Of a stretch of DNA of 64,000 nucleotides, positions 9,135 through 21,616 are shown one piece after another. Within the stretch, counting starts at the first letter, position 1, and every line of letters starts with the position of its first letter. Source of the DNA: JBKCUI01 sp052161625. GTDB taxonomy: Bacteria; Planctomycetota; Planctomycetia; Pirellulales; Pirellulaceae. A program made the position numbers and the translations under genes. The notes beneath the pieces are model-generated. The model worked only from the letters and a program-made list of their open reading frames with translations. It did no database searches and was not told the DNA's origin. The stretch lies in NCBI GenBank assembly GCA_052161625.1, contig CP197412.1; one strand, written 5' to 3'.

Positions 9135-11638
9135 GGGGACTCCATTGCGGTTCGCGTAGAAATCTTGCTTCGAAAGGCGCGGCTTTGAAAGGCCATAGCC
9201 AACACGGTGATGCCACTTAATGGCATAAACAACGCTGCGACGAGTGGATGAATCCATCCTCCCATGGCTAACGAAATCGTAATCGAATTGTAGAGAAGCG
9301 ATGCGATAAAACAGCCGCGAATGCCTAGCACAACCTGCTTGGACGCAGACAACAAATCGACGACCGAAGTAAGCTTCTGACTGGCTATGTAAATCGGTGC
9401 GATAGCGAGCGATTGCTCGCTGTTCCCTCGCACAGCGATCCCGACATCCGCTGCGGCCAAAGCCGCTGCATCATTCACACCATCGCCGACCATGACCACA
9501 ACCCCTTCCCCCGATCGCTTGCTCTTTTCAATTCTTGCAAGCTTCTCTTCGGGGGATTGCTCTCCTAGGACCTCGTCGATTCGAACTCCATGCTCTCGCA
9601 AATTCTCCGCAATCGAAGCGACGACACTGCGATGATCGCCGGATAGGATTCCAAGCTTCCAGCCCAGACCTTGGATCCCTCGCAACGATGCCACCGCATC
9701 GGGCCGCAACGCATCTCCCATCGCAAACACGCCGACGATGTCCTGATCGACCACGGCATAGACGGTCGATTGACCTCGGTTGGCAATCTTCTGAACCGCC
9801 TCCACAAGGCCGGGGGGGACTGGAAAGCCAAGCTGGTTCATCCAGCGAGCATTTCCCACCGCGACGAAGATTCCGTTCACGCGGCATTTCGTCCCAAACC
9901 CCTGCACTTGTTCGGACTCGGTCACTCGAAGCGGCTCATTTGTCTCCTCCAAGGCGTCGGCATAGCGAAGGATCGCAGCCGCCATCGGATGATTCACCTT
10001 CCCCTCCGCCGCGGCAATCATTGGAATCCAACGATCGTCTCCAATCCAACCGTGGACATGCACTCGCCCGAGCGTCAACGTCCCCGTCTTGTCGAGCCAT
10101 AACATCCCAGGCCGCGCGAGCTTCTCCAAACAGATCCCATCTCGTATCCAAATTTGTCTCTTGGCCGCGCGGCCCAACGCAATCGTGATGACCAAGGGTG
10201 CTGCCAAGGCCAACGCGCACGGACAAGCGATCGTGAGAAGCGCCATGGTATGCTGCGTGGCAACCGTCCCGTTCACAACCCACGCCCACCCACACCACGT
10301 TCCCACCGCAAGCATCAAGACGACGATGACAAACCATTTCCCAACTTTGTCAGCCGCTTGAATCCAAGGAGTTTCATAGGTGGTCGCATCGCGCACCATC
10401 GCCATAAGCTTTCCTACCCGACTCTTCCCACCCGCCGCCTCGACAAGGACTTCTAATGGCGAAGTAAGATTCATGGTTCCCCCCACCACGCGCTCGCCCA
10501 AATGGATCGGCACGGGCAACGTCTCGCCGGTAAGGAGGGATGTGTCGAGTTGACTCTCTCCTAAAACGACGATCCCGTCCGCGGGGATGACCTCCCCTGG
10601 ATCGATTTGCACCCGATCCCCCGTTTGCAATCGGCTGGCAGGAACGGGGACAAATCGCCCTCCCTCGACCAGCTTCTTGGCGATATGGGTGTTCCAACGC
10701 AACAGTCGACTGATGGAGTGTCGCGCCTGCGACTGCGCTCGAAACTGCAAGTAACGCCCGACCCTCAATAGCAACACCAGCGAGGCCAACGAATCGAAGT
10801 ACATATGTCCAGAACCATTCCATGCACCGACCAACGATCCAATCGTCCCGATGGCTAGCGAGATCGCGACGGGAATGTCGACATGCGGAATTCGATTGCG
10901 GACCGCATGCCACGCCGTCTGAAAGAAAATGCCACCGGGGAACGCTGCAGCCAACAACCCTAGAATCGCTCCCACCCAACGGAGAAATGCTTCGTTCTCC
11001 CGCGAAATACCGGTCGCCTCTCCTGCATAAAGCGAGATCCCGATCCACATCGCATTCGCTGCGAGAAAGGCAGCTAACGCAATCCCTATCCAATGCTCTC
11101 GTTGCCTTTGAATGACTTCCGTATCGAACTCGGGATCGTCTTGCCAAGGACTCAACGGATAGCCGAGCCGAGCCAATCGACTGGCCACACGCGCGACAGA
11201 CGTTTGCTCGGGATCGTAAATGAGCTCGACCGAATGATCGCTCATTCGCACCCGAGCGGAATGAAGCCCAGGGATGCTCGGTTGCATCCGCTCAATCAAC
11301 CAAGAACAAGCGGCGCAATGAAGCCCCTCAACATTCAATCGCACACAATCCATCCCGCCGGGCAAATGCTGAACCTCAACCCCCGCAGCTTGCAAATCTG
11401 CCAACGCCGCAACCTGCTGCTCCGACTCACGAACGTAATCGCCAGCCGCTTGGGGACGCAGGGCATAATAATCCTCGAGCCCCATCTCATGGATGAGTGC
11501 AAACGCCCCCCGGCATCCATTGCAACAAAACGCTCTTTCCCCCTCTCCCACCGGTTGCGATGGCAAACCGCAATGGGCGCAGGGAACCGAAGCAGCTTGA
11601 TGCTTCTTTTTCAAGGTGTTTTGTCCCACGTTCACCAT
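9131..11638 (-). CDS. ccoI: Copper-exporting P-type ATPase CcoI (FixI)
   Basis: The 835-residue P1B ATPase supplies copper for cbb3 oxidase assembly. The N-terminus carries a cysteine cluster (C20, C23, C38, C39, C42) and a heavy-metal CxxC (C108/C111). The actuator TGE is at about 370, the membrane CPC at 472-474, the phosphorylation site DKTGT at 516, and GDGVNDAAAL lies in the hinge. The ATG at 11638 is chosen because it follows the upstream stop by seven bases with AAGGA in range; the frame extends further but into safE. Confidence 0.93.
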   Translation of the reverse strand: MVNVGQNTLKKKHQAASVPCAHCGLPSQPVGEGERAFCCNGCRGAFALIHEMGLEDYYALRPQAAGDYVRESEQQVAALADLQAAGVEVQHLPGGMDCVRLNVEGLHCAACSWLIERMQPSIPGLHSARVRMSDHSVELIYDPEQTSVARVASRLARLGYPLSPWQDDPEFDTEVIQRQREHWIGIALAAFLAANAMWIGISLYAGEATGISRENEAFLRWVGAILGLLAAAFPGGIFFQTAWHAVRNRIPHVDIPVAISLAIGTIGSLVGAWNGSGHMYFDSLASLVLLLRVGRYLQFRAQSQARHSISRLLRWNTHIAKKLVEGGRFVPVPASRLQTGDRVQIDPGEVIPADGIVVLGESQLDTSLLTGETLPVPIHLGERVVGGTMNLTSPLEVLVEAAGGKSRVGKLMAMVRDATTYETPWIQAADKVGKWFVIVVLMLAVGTWCGWAWVVNGTVATQHTMALLTIACPCALALAAPLVITIALGRAAKRQIWIRDGICLEKLARPGMLWLDKTGTLTLGRVHVHGWIGDDRWIPMIAAAEGKVNHPMAAAILRYADALEETNEPLRVTESEQVQGFGTKCRVNGIFVAVGNARWMNQLGFPVPPGLVEAVQKIANRGQSTVYAVVDQDIVGVFAMGDALRPDAVASLRGIQGLGWKLGILSGDHRSVVASIAENLREHGVRIDEVLGEQSPEEKLARIEKSKRSGEGVVVMVGDGVNDAAALAAADVGIAVRGNSEQSLAIAPIYIASQKLTSVVDLLSASKQVVLGIRGCFIASLLYNSITISLAMGGWIHPLVAALFMPLSGITVLAMAFQSRAFRSKISTRTAMESP

Positions 11639-11645
11639 CAATTGC

Positions 11646-12659
11646 TTAATCCTTGTCGACGCGTGGCGCCTGGCTAGGGTCGCAGCAAGGCAACCCGTCA
11701 TTGAGCTGCTTTGTCATGCGACGAAGGAACTCCATGGACGTTTCCGTCGAAGCTCCTTGCAACGAACCCGACGTCTCGCTTGCTCGCAGGGGAGATTGCA
11801 AACCGGATGCCGTGATCTGGTCTTCCATCCAGCTCTCGATCCGAACCGAACTCCTCGTCGCTACGAGATACCCCCCCATCAATAGAATACTCAATCCGGC
11901 GACCGGACCGCTCATGCGTTGGTAACGAGCACCCAATCGCTGCCACCCCCAAGCGGACAACGAAAGGAGGGGCAAGGTTCCGAGCCAAAAGGCTGCCATC
12001 GTAGCCACCGACATGGCGACCGACGGTGCCGCCAACGCGGCGAGTACGAAGACGTAAAGCCAGCCGCACGGAAGCAGCGTCGAGGTCAGTCCCCAAAAAT
12101 AAGCATTGCCCAATGCTGAACTTTTGGGAAACCACCCTCGCAACCTTCGCAACCCTCTCCCCCAATGCTCTACCCAACTTCGGTGCAACGGCTCCCTCAA
12201 ACGGTTCTCCCCGACCTTCGCTTCACCGATATTCATGAGGTGCGCCGATTTGACGCTATCGACCGATCGATCTCTCCCCCTCCGAGCGCGCGCGACTGTG
12301 CCAAAACGGACCCAGGGCGCGACCAAACGCCACAATCCAATCCCGATCAAAACCAATCCGATCGCAACCCCCAATGAACGAAACTCGCCTGCGATCTGCG
12401 CCAAACGGGATCGTTGGATTGTCGTGGCAACCATTCCTGCGACGAGCCCCATGCCGGCATACGTCGTCAACCTGCCGAAATGATAAGCCACCAATCGGAA
12501 TCGAGGTGAAGAAAGGCATTTCGATGCATGTCGGGTCGTTGGCTCTGCCGTCGCTAACAAGACGAATGGCCCGCACATCCCAACACAATGCAGCGATCCG
12601 AGCAACGAAGCGATCGCGGTAGCACCCAGCAATTCACACGATGCCCACAAACCGCTCAT
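11646..12659 (-). CDS. SafE/DsbD_2-type membrane protein of the cbb3 maturation operon
   Basis: The 337-residue product is a polytopic membrane protein with SLHCVGMCGPF (C25 and C29) in the first helix and LPCGWLYVFVLAA later, the pattern of the sulfite exporter TauE/SafE-like DsbD_2 family that often sits beside ccoI. A role in copper or thiol handling for the oxidase is likely. The start overlaps the stop of the ccoH gene as ATGA. The C-terminal tail (about residues 285-337) is soluble, rich in Ser/Thr, and ends with a CC pair. Confidence 0.85.
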   Translation of the reverse strand: MSGLWASCELLGATAIASLLGSLHCVGMCGPFVLLATAEPTTRHASKCLSSPRFRLVAYHFGRLTTYAGMGLVAGMVATTIQRSRLAQIAGEFRSLGVAIGLVLIGIGLWRLVAPWVRFGTVARARRGRDRSVDSVKSAHLMNIGEAKVGENRLREPLHRSWVEHWGRGLRRLRGWFPKSSALGNAYFWGLTSTLLPCGWLYVFVLAALAAPSVAMSVATMAAFWLGTLPLLSLSAWGWQRLGARYQRMSGPVAGLSILLMGGYLVATRSSVRIESWMEDQITASGLQSPLRASETSGSLQGASTETSMEFLRRMTKQLNDGLPCCDPSQAPRVDKD

Positions 12660-13138
12660 CGAACCTGATCCAATTCGAGTGTGCGCTGCGTCCAGATCTT
12701 CGTCCCATCCGGTAACTCGCCCGCAATATCGAGATGCCAAAGTCCAGGCTTGGCTAGACCTGCATCTCCCTCGTAGGCTGAGCCCGACCACTCCATCGGT
12801 ACAACTTGTTGTTCGGAGACGCGAGTGTAGTGGAAAAGCGTGGCGGTCAGCTTCAAATCCGGGACCGGCTGGCGATCCATGGCAAGCACCGTGATGGACA
12901 ACTTACCTGGATTCGCAGTCGAAGCCTTCGCTTCCACCGTCCAGCCGCGATCCGCGATCCGCTGCTCTTCCTTTTTTCGAACCTCCCAGTCGACGGAACG
13001 CTGACCGAATCCGGGAATAGTGCGAAACGAGGGATCCCCGGCTGCCATCGAGATGGCGATCACCGCGATCGTGATATCGATCGCGAAGAACCCCAAAACC
13101 AAACTTACCCAAAACCGTCGCGAGCTTTTTTCTTGCAT
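12656..13138 (-). CDS. ccoH: FixH/CcoH family protein
   Basis: The 160-residue product has one N-terminal membrane helix (about residues 10-32) and an extracytoplasmic beta-rich domain typical of FixH, a factor for stable cbb3 oxidase assembly. Key stretches are SVDWEVRKKEEQRI and KPGLWHLDIAGEL. It overlaps ccoG by one base (TAATG) and safE by four, so it is clearly in one operon with them. Confidence 0.85.
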   Translation of the reverse strand: MQEKSSRRFWVSLVLGFFAIDITIAVIAISMAAGDPSFRTIPGFGQRSVDWEVRKKEEQRIADRGWTVEAKASTANPGKLSITVLAMDRQPVPDLKLTATLFHYTRVSEQQVVPMEWSGSAYEGDAGLAKPGLWHLDIAGELPDGTKIWTQRTLELDQVR

Positions 13139-14688
13139 TATCGAGGTCCCAATAATCGAAGGGTCAACTCGCGGGTCGCGCCCGCACTATCGGACACGAT
13201 CAACTTGGTCGCAGTCGCCCCCCGCCCGGCGGTCAAGCGGACGGGAAAATGGACGTCGATCGGTAATCGCACGGATTCACCTGGCTGGAGAACGACATCG
13301 GTCCCGTCGCTGTTTTTGACCGAAACGGCCTCATCCTCCACTTGGAACTGATACGTCTGCTCGGTTTGACTCCGGTTGACCAACCGCAACTTGAAATTGT
13401 TCTGTACGACCATGTTCGAGCCGACCACAAAAGGTGCTCCACCGCTCGCAGGCAATACGCGGGCATCGAAAGCGAACTTGAAGGACAAGATAAAGAAGAA
13501 GAGCCCTGTGAGGACTGTCACCAAGGTGGCGTAGATCACCGTCCTGGGCCGAATCCATCGTTGCGGCTTTCCTTCCAATCCGTCTTGACTGGTATAACGG
13601 ATCAACCCGGTCGGCAACCCAACCTTGGTCATCACGGCATCGCAAGCGTCGATGCACTGCGTGCAGTGGATGCATTCCAATTGCAAACCATTTCGAATGT
13701 CGATCCCGGTGGGACAAACCGCCGTGCATCGGCCGCAATCGATGCAATCCCCTGCCTCGCGCGCCGCGTCGGTGATCACCGGCAAAGGCTTGCGTTTTCC
13801 TTTCTTCCTCGGCTCTCCTCGTTTCAGATCATACGCCACAATCAATGATTTCCGATCCAACATAACCGATTGAAAACGACCGTACGGACAAGCGATCAAG
13901 CAGAGTTGCTCCCGAAAATAGAGATAGTGGAACATCAGGCCAAGCGTCGCCCCCGCCATCACCACGAACGCGATCGGATGCTCGGTCGGGGGCGTCATGA
14001 TCCAACGACGAAGCTCGTCCGTGCTGACGAAGTAACTCAAGAAAGTGTGGGCCAGGAACATGCAGCAAACAAGATAAACCAACAATCGCAAGACCTGTGC
14101 TCCCCCACTCATGGGCTTGCGCGGCTTCCCACCTCTCCCGATCGTACCGTCGAAAAGTCGATCGATCGGACGGAATAAATACTCCAAGTAAACCGTATGC
14201 GGACACCCCCATCCACACCAAAGACGTCCAGCCAAACTGGTCACAAGCATGATCGAGAAAAATGCCCCGAGCATGATGCACGCCAGCAATGGCGTATCGG
14301 TCGGATAAAACGTATATCCCAAAAAGGTAAACTCGCGCGAAGCGATATCCAGCAGGACATAGGGCTTTCCATGGATCCGCAAATGAGGAAGCGTCACAAA
14401 GAATGCAATCAGCCCATAAGCCACCCAGCGCCGTGCATGCCACTTGCTTCCTTTTTCCAAGGAAGGGGTAATCCAACGCCGCTTGCCATCCCGCGATAGC
14501 GTCGGCAGGACTTGCTCATCCGCTTGCAAGATCGAACTGCCAGGACCGGACATCGCCAAAGAGGGGGACGAATCGTCGGCGCAACGCTTTGTTCCGCCAC
14601 AATTGCCGCACCCCTTGGAGCAAGCGGCAATGTTGGCATCCCGTTGCTCCTTCGACAGGATTGGGAGCGAGAATTCGTTTGTATTCAT
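13138..14688 (-). CDS. ccoG: cbb3 oxidase accessory protein CcoG (FixG), polyferredoxin
   Basis: The 516-residue membrane protein carries WCGWGCPHTVYLEY in the membrane part and two 4Fe-4S motifs, CIDCGRCTAVCP (C315-C325) and CIHCTQCIDAC (C339-C349), followed by the C-terminal Ig-like FixG domain. CcoG is known as a Cu(II) reductase that feeds the oxidase copper pathway. An extra cysteine-rich N-terminus (C23, C27, C30, C36) is unusual. It is the first gene of the maturation operon. Confidence 0.93.
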   Translation of the reverse strand: MNTNEFSLPILSKEQRDANIAACSKGCGNCGGTKRCADDSSPSLAMSGPGSSILQADEQVLPTLSRDGKRRWITPSLEKGSKWHARRWVAYGLIAFFVTLPHLRIHGKPYVLLDIASREFTFLGYTFYPTDTPLLACIMLGAFFSIMLVTSLAGRLWCGWGCPHTVYLEYLFRPIDRLFDGTIGRGGKPRKPMSGGAQVLRLLVYLVCCMFLAHTFLSYFVSTDELRRWIMTPPTEHPIAFVVMAGATLGLMFHYLYFREQLCLIACPYGRFQSVMLDRKSLIVAYDLKRGEPRKKGKRKPLPVITDAAREAGDCIDCGRCTAVCPTGIDIRNGLQLECIHCTQCIDACDAVMTKVGLPTGLIRYTSQDGLEGKPQRWIRPRTVIYATLVTVLTGLFFFILSFKFAFDARVLPASGGAPFVVGSNMVVQNNFKLRLVNRSQTEQTYQFQVEDEAVSVKNSDGTDVVLQPGESVRLPIDVHFPVRLTAGRGATATKLIVSDSAGATRELTLRLLGPR

Positions 14689-14910
14689 GAAGTTTCAATC
14701 CAAGGGAGGGATTGGACAATCGGCTCGAGAACCTAATGGGTTCGGATCGAATCTGGACTCGGGGAAGGCTTGGCAGGAACCATCCCGCTACCATTCTACC
14801 GCCAGCAATCGGATTTGACGTCGAAACATGTCCGCGTCGCTTGCACACTCTCCGAGAGTTCCCTAATCGCAAGAGCAATCCCCATGCCAAGCCGGTTGAT
14901 TGAAAAGTTT

Positions 14911-15834
14911 CTCGCAACGGCGCGACGGCGCAAAGAGAGGAGGAGGCGAGGCAGATAGGCAAACAAGTAGATATTCGAACCTGAATCAGCCCACGTCTAC
15001 CACTGAACGGGATCCCACGTTGCGACCTCTGCGCCTTGGCGCGCCACCTTCTTCGCCCCTGTTTCTCGCAACGGCGCGACGGCGCAAAGAGAGGAGGAGG
15101 AGAGGCTGATAGGCAAACAAGTAGATATCCAAACCTGAATCAGCCCACCTCTACCACTGAACGGGATCCCACGTTGCGACCTCTGCGCCTTCGCGCGCCA
15201 CCTTCTTCGCCCCTGTTTCTCGCAACGGCGCGACGGCGCAAAGAGAGGAGGAGGAGAGGCAGATAGGAAAGCAAGTAGATATTCAAACCTGTATCAGCCC
15301 ACCTCTACCACTGAACGGGATCCCACGTTGCGACCTCTGCGCCTTCGCGCGCCACCCTCTTCGCCCCTGTTTCTCGCAACGGCGCGACGGCGCAAAGAGA
15401 GGAGGAGGCGAGGCTGATAGGCAAACAAGTAGATATTCGAACCTGAATCAGCCCACAGCTACCACTGAAAGGGATCCCACGTTGCGACCTCTGCGCCTTG
15501 GCGCGCCACCCTCTTCGCCCCCGTTTCTCGCAACGGCGCGACGGCGCAAAGAGAGGAGGAGGAGAGGCAGATAGGAAAGCAAGTAGATATCCAAACCTGT
15601 ATCAGCCCACCTCTACCACTGAACGGGATCCCACGTTGCGACCTCTGCGCCTTGGCGCGCCACCCTCTTCGCCCCTGTTTCTCGCAACGGCGCGACGGCG
15701 CAAAGAGAGGAGGAGGAGAGGCAGATAGGAAAGCAAGTAGATATCCAAACCTGTATCAGCCCACCTCTACCACTGAACGGGATCCCACGTTGCGACCTCT
15801 GCGCCTTGGCGCGCCACCCTCTTCGCCCCCGTTT
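14911..15834. repeat. Six tandem copies of a 154-bp unit
   Basis: The phrase CTCGCAACGG recurs at 14911, 15065, 15219, 15373, 15527 and 15681, and a diverged CTCGCG at 15835, so the period is exactly 154 bases. Copies differ at only a few positions. Each unit begins with GGCGCGACGGCGCAAAG and ends with CTCTGCGCCTTGGCGCG, which are imperfect inverted repeats of each other. The length is not a multiple of three, so reading frames shift between units and the block is non-coding. It separates ccoP from ccoG. Confidence 0.97.
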
Positions 15835-15865
15835 CTCGCGACGGGCAATGAGAAATGGGGTGGAG

Positions 15866-16450
15866 TTAATCTTTGGGCCAAGCCGGAATGGGGCCACCGT
15901 CGGGGGCTTTGCCTCCTGGTGGATTCGTTCCTCGCAAACTCGCCACATAAATCGATACCAAGATCGCATCGTTCTTGTGCGAGAATCGGTTTCCCCAAGC
16001 GGGCATGGCACCACCTGCGACCCCTTCATTGATCACTTTCACAATGTCCGGCAACGCCTTGATGTGCTTGAACGAATTATCGCCCAGGTTCGGGCCGACA
16101 TTCCCACCACCCTCCGGACCGTGACACGAAACGCAATTCGCCTTGAATATCGCCTGTCCTACACCGACCCACTTAGGCTCCTTCAAGAACTTCACCATGG
16201 TCGCCTCGTCCCCTTGCAAGTCCCCGATTTCGGCATATTGCTTGCGAGTGTTCTCGGTGACCCCTGCGGTGTACTGGTCCGCCACCGATCGCCCCGGTGC
16301 GCCGTTGTGGTAATACATCAAGTACAGAGGGGAGAATGCGATCGTTCCCCAAAACATCCACTTCCACCAACCCGGAAGCGGATTGTCGTATTCCTGAATG
16401 CCGTCGTAACTATGGCCGAGCGAGACTTCTTTCGTATTCGACTGATTCAT
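15866..16450 (-). CDS. ccoP: cbb3 oxidase cytochrome c subunit CcoP (mono-haem)
   Basis: The 194-residue product has the CcoP N-terminus (YDNPLPGWWKWMFWGTI, one membrane helix) and one haem c motif, CVSCH, with the distal Met in GAMPAWGNRF. Proteobacterial CcoP usually carries two haems and about 290-300 residues, so this is a short mono-haem form. The start overlaps the ccoQ stop by one base. Confidence 0.92.
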   Translation of the reverse strand: MNQSNTKEVSLGHSYDGIQEYDNPLPGWWKWMFWGTIAFSPLYLMYYHNGAPGRSVADQYTAGVTENTRKQYAEIGDLQGDEATMVKFLKEPKWVGVGQAIFKANCVSCHGPEGGGNVGPNLGDNSFKHIKALPDIVKVINEGVAGGAMPAWGNRFSHKNDAILVSIYVASLRGTNPPGGKAPDGGPIPAWPKD

Positions 16451-16638
16451 TATTCTTGATCGCCTTTCCGTGGATCAACGATGTGGTCATGGATGGGAAT
16501 GCTGCTAAACCGTTCGACGGCTTCGGGACGCAACCGTAGCGCACCCCAGATAATGGCCAAAAAACTGATCGCAAACATTACCACTGCGATCTCGTCGAAA
16601 TGGGAGTAATCCAACTGGGAGATGACATCCTTTAACAT
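16450..16638 (-). CDS. ccoQ: cbb3 oxidase small subunit CcoQ
   Basis: The 62-residue product has one membrane helix (VVMFAISFLAIIWGAL) and a short cytoplasmic tail with IPIHDHIVDPRKGDQ. Position between ccoNO and ccoP, size and topology fit CcoQ/FixQ, which stabilises the complex. It starts four bases after the ccoNO stop. Confidence 0.85.
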   Translation of the reverse strand: MLKDVISQLDYSHFDEIAVVMFAISFLAIIWGALRLRPEAVERFSSIPIHDHIVDPRKGDQE

Positions 16639-16642
16639 CGCA

Positions 16643-19057
<2,415 letters not shown>

Positions 19058-19468
19058 GATTCAATGCGTGTCGGGGGAGAAGTGGGAAAACGATGCGTTC
19101 GCGGAGGAACGCAACCCATGTGCCAGTTATAAAGGATTTTGCGATTCCTCGAACCCGCCCACGCCCCCATTCAATTTCATTTTCCAGCGTCAAGCTGTCA
19201 CAGGTCCCCGAAACCTTCTCCTCCCCCCAAGGCCTGAGCAGATCCCAGTCGCGAAAGGAATGCGCCGACAGGGAAGGAAGAAACGCCGATCGAAGCGCGA
19301 AAGGAACAAATTGTCGCAACCAATCCAATTCGCCGAGCAGCCGCCCCTGTCTCACCCCCTATTCCAATCCCGCGCGCCACCACCAGCCCTCAAGCGCGCC
19401 ATTTCGACACACCCTAAATCAAGTGGTCGTTCTCTGTCGATCTGTTGTCCTCGACAGATCCCTCTGTC

Positions 19469-19702
19469 GATCCTGAAAGGATCAAAGCTTGTAGCCGGGG
19501 GTTGAGCGCGAGCGACACCCCCGGTCCCCCCCAAACCCTCTTCTATCCCGAAGGGATTAAAGAAACGCCATGGCTCGATGAACAACGCGAAGATGTTCAG
19601 GCGTGCGGCTTGCATCCCTTCGGGATGCTCAATCCTTGGGGAATCCACCGGGGGTATCGCATACGCTCAACCCCCGGCTAATGGCTCGAGTCCTTTCAGG
19701 AC
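19469..19702. repeat. Nested palindromic element P, copy 2 (short form)
   Basis: Same order of hairpins as copy 1, GATCCT/AGGATC at 19469-19483 through GTCCTTTCAGGAC at 19690-19702. The centre is about 40 bases shorter. It is preceded by a palindrome around TCCT at 19441-19458. Confidence 0.9.
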
Positions 19703-19734
19703 AAAAAGAGAAGAACGTTCGACATTATGCCTCG

Positions 19735-19883
19735 CTCCATGCCCCATGCTCCCTGCCCCATGCTCCCTGCCCCATGCCCCATGCTCCATGCTCCATGCTC
19801 CATGCTCCATGCTCCATGCTCCATGCTCCATGCTCCATGCTCCTCGCTACTCGCTACTCGCCACTCGCCACTCGCTACTCCCT
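19735..19883 (+). repeat. C-rich heptad array before the response regulator
   Basis: About 21 units, in order CCCCATG and CTCCCTG mixed, CTCCATG, one CTCCTCG, then CTACTCG and CCACTCG. All are in one 7-base phase. The array lies 130 bases before the response regulator start. Confidence 0.92.
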
Positions 19884-20013
19884 CCCCCTTTTTCGCCCTC
19901 TGAAACCCATTGGTACCCCATTTGCTCACTGTCTCAGCGAACCGACGAGCGACTCCTTCTGCATCGAAGTTTGCCACGTTTCGCGGGCAACCAACCACCC
20001 TTTTCTTCATCGA

Positions 20014-21414
20014 ATGCCAATTATGGTGTTAGCCGCACTTAGCGACCCGATCGATTTGCTGCTCGTGGACGACGAGCCCGATTTTCTCGAACCGGCCTGT
20101 CGCTTTTTCCAGCGGCAAGGATACCGCGTCGTGGCGGCCGCGAATGCCGAGCAAGCCATCGCGGTCCAGACAAGCCAGCATTTCCACGTTGCCGTCATCG
20201 ACCAGAACATGCCCGGCATGTCCGGTTTGGAACTTCTCCCCCGCCTCTGCAAAGAGGATCCCGATCTGAAGGTCATTATGCTCACCGGCGGCGGAAGCAT
20301 CGGCTCGGCTGTCGAAGCCATGAAGCTTGGAGCGGTGGATTACCTTTCCAAGCCCTTCGGCCTCGACGAGCTGGACAACCTGGTCCGCCGCATTTCGAAA
20401 ACCGTCACGCTCGAGCGAGAAAACATCCACCTCAAAAGGCAACTCGCCGATCAGAACCGCCCCAAGCCCTTGATCGGAAACTCGCAAGGAATCCAAGAGG
20501 TAAAGCGACTGATCGGACGGATCGCACCGAGCGATAAACCTGTGTTGATCTTGGGGGAAAGCGGGACGGGTAAAGAACTGGTCGCCCGGGCCATCCACGC
20601 TCAAAGCACCCTCGCCGACAAACCGCTTGTTGTGATCAACTGTGCTGCGTTGCCCGAGTCACTATTGGAAAGTGAGCTGTTTGGACACGAAAAAGGGGCT
20701 TTCACCGGCGCCGTCGATGCCAAACCCGGACTTTTTGAAATCGCCGACGGCGGGACGTTGTTCATCGATGAATTCGGGGAACTTGCAGGGGGATTGCAAG
20801 CCAAATTGCTTCGAGTTCTAGAAGATGGCTCGATGCGTCGCATCGGATCGACGAAAGAGCGAAAAGTCAAAGTCCGATTGATCGCCGCCACCAATCGCGA
20901 CTTGATTCAAGAAGTCGCGGCGGGCCGATTCCGCGAAGATTTGTTCTACCGTGTGAACGTTCTTTCGATTTCGATCCCCCCGCTTCGCGACCGACTCGAC
21001 GACATTCCGCTTCTCGTGCATCACTGGCTTGGGGAAGACTGGACGCTTGGTCCTGGCGTGGTGGAGCTATTTCGGGCCTCGCGTTGGCCCGGTAACGTGA
21101 GGCAGCTCATCAATGCCTTGGAACGCGCCAAAATCTTGGCAGACAAGAACATTATCGAGATCGAGAATCTACCGAGCGAGCTACGGCGTGCGGCAGGTCA
21201 TGACATCGATGCAAGCGGCGAGCATGAACCGCGAGTGGGAGACGCCATCCCGTTAGAACTTCTTTCCCATCGACATGTCCTGGAAGTGCTCAAACGAAAC
21301 AAAGGGAATAAGACGAAAGCGGCCAAGGAGCTCGGCATCGCCCGCCGCAGCCTGTACCGCATCCTCGACCACCTCGCCGCCAAAGAACCCTCCGCGCAAG
21401 CGAGTAGCGAGTAG
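20014..21414 (+). CDS. Sigma-54-dependent response regulator (NtrC family)
   Basis: The 466-residue product has a receiver domain (DD at about 19-20, phospho-acceptor D63, K113), an AAA+ domain with GESGTGKE, the sigma-54 contact motif GAFTGA and an arginine-finger region (FREDLFYRVN), and a Fis-type DNA-binding helix (NKTKAAKELGIARRSLYRIL). Starts at 20014 or 20023 are both possible; the frame stays open through the heptads to 19603. The last residues, QASSE, and the stop come from the following heptad array. It could partner the FixL-like kinase or the kinase at 25938, which is inference. Confidence 0.9.
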   Translation: MPIMVLAALSDPIDLLLVDDEPDFLEPACRFFQRQGYRVVAAANAEQAIAVQTSQHFHVAVIDQNMPGMSGLELLPRLCKEDPDLKVIMLTGGGSIGSAVEAMKLGAVDYLSKPFGLDELDNLVRRISKTVTLERENIHLKRQLADQNRPKPLIGNSQGIQEVKRLIGRIAPSDKPVLILGESGTGKELVARAIHAQSTLADKPLVVINCAALPESLLESELFGHEKGAFTGAVDAKPGLFEIADGGTLFIDEFGELAGGLQAKLLRVLEDGSMRRIGSTKERKVKVRLIAATNRDLIQEVAAGRFREDLFYRVNVLSISIPPLRDRLDDIPLLVHHWLGEDWTLGPGVVELFRASRWPGNVRQLINALERAKILADKNIIEIENLPSELRRAAGHDIDASGEHEPRVGDAIPLELLSHRHVLEVLKRNKGNKTKAAKELGIARRSLYRILDHLAAKEPSAQASSE

Positions 21415-21559
21415 CGAGTAGCGAGTAGCGAGTGGCGAGTAGCGAGTGGCGAGTAGCGAGTGGCGAGTGGCGAGTGGCGAGTGGCGAGTAGCGAGTAGCG
21501 AGTAGAACGGGGCGGGGAGCAAGGAGCATGGAGCATGGAGCGAATAGCGAGGGGCGAGG
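21402..21559 (+). repeat. G-rich heptad array after the response regulator
   Basis: About 20 units, CGAGTAG and CGAGTGG, then a short GCATGGAG stretch, then CGAGGGG. The first units are the final codons and stop of the response regulator gene. Confidence 0.9.
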
Positions 21560-21616
21560 TTTCAACCTAATCGCTTTGCGGTGCCAAAGGAATGCCGAAG
21601 GTATAGCAGCTTGTAG

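Noticed and set aside
9535..10188. 217-codon frame antisense to ccoI
   Set aside because: Low-complexity Arg/Ser/Pro shadow of the ATPase gene with no start signal.
14911..15834. CRISPR-like regularly spaced repeats
   Set aside because: The whole 154-bp unit is repeated with no unique spacers, and no cas genes are near. It is a tandem minisatellite.
19058..19468. FNR/Anr box upstream of ccoNO
   Set aside because: No TTGAT-N4-ATCAA-like palindrome was found in the spacer.
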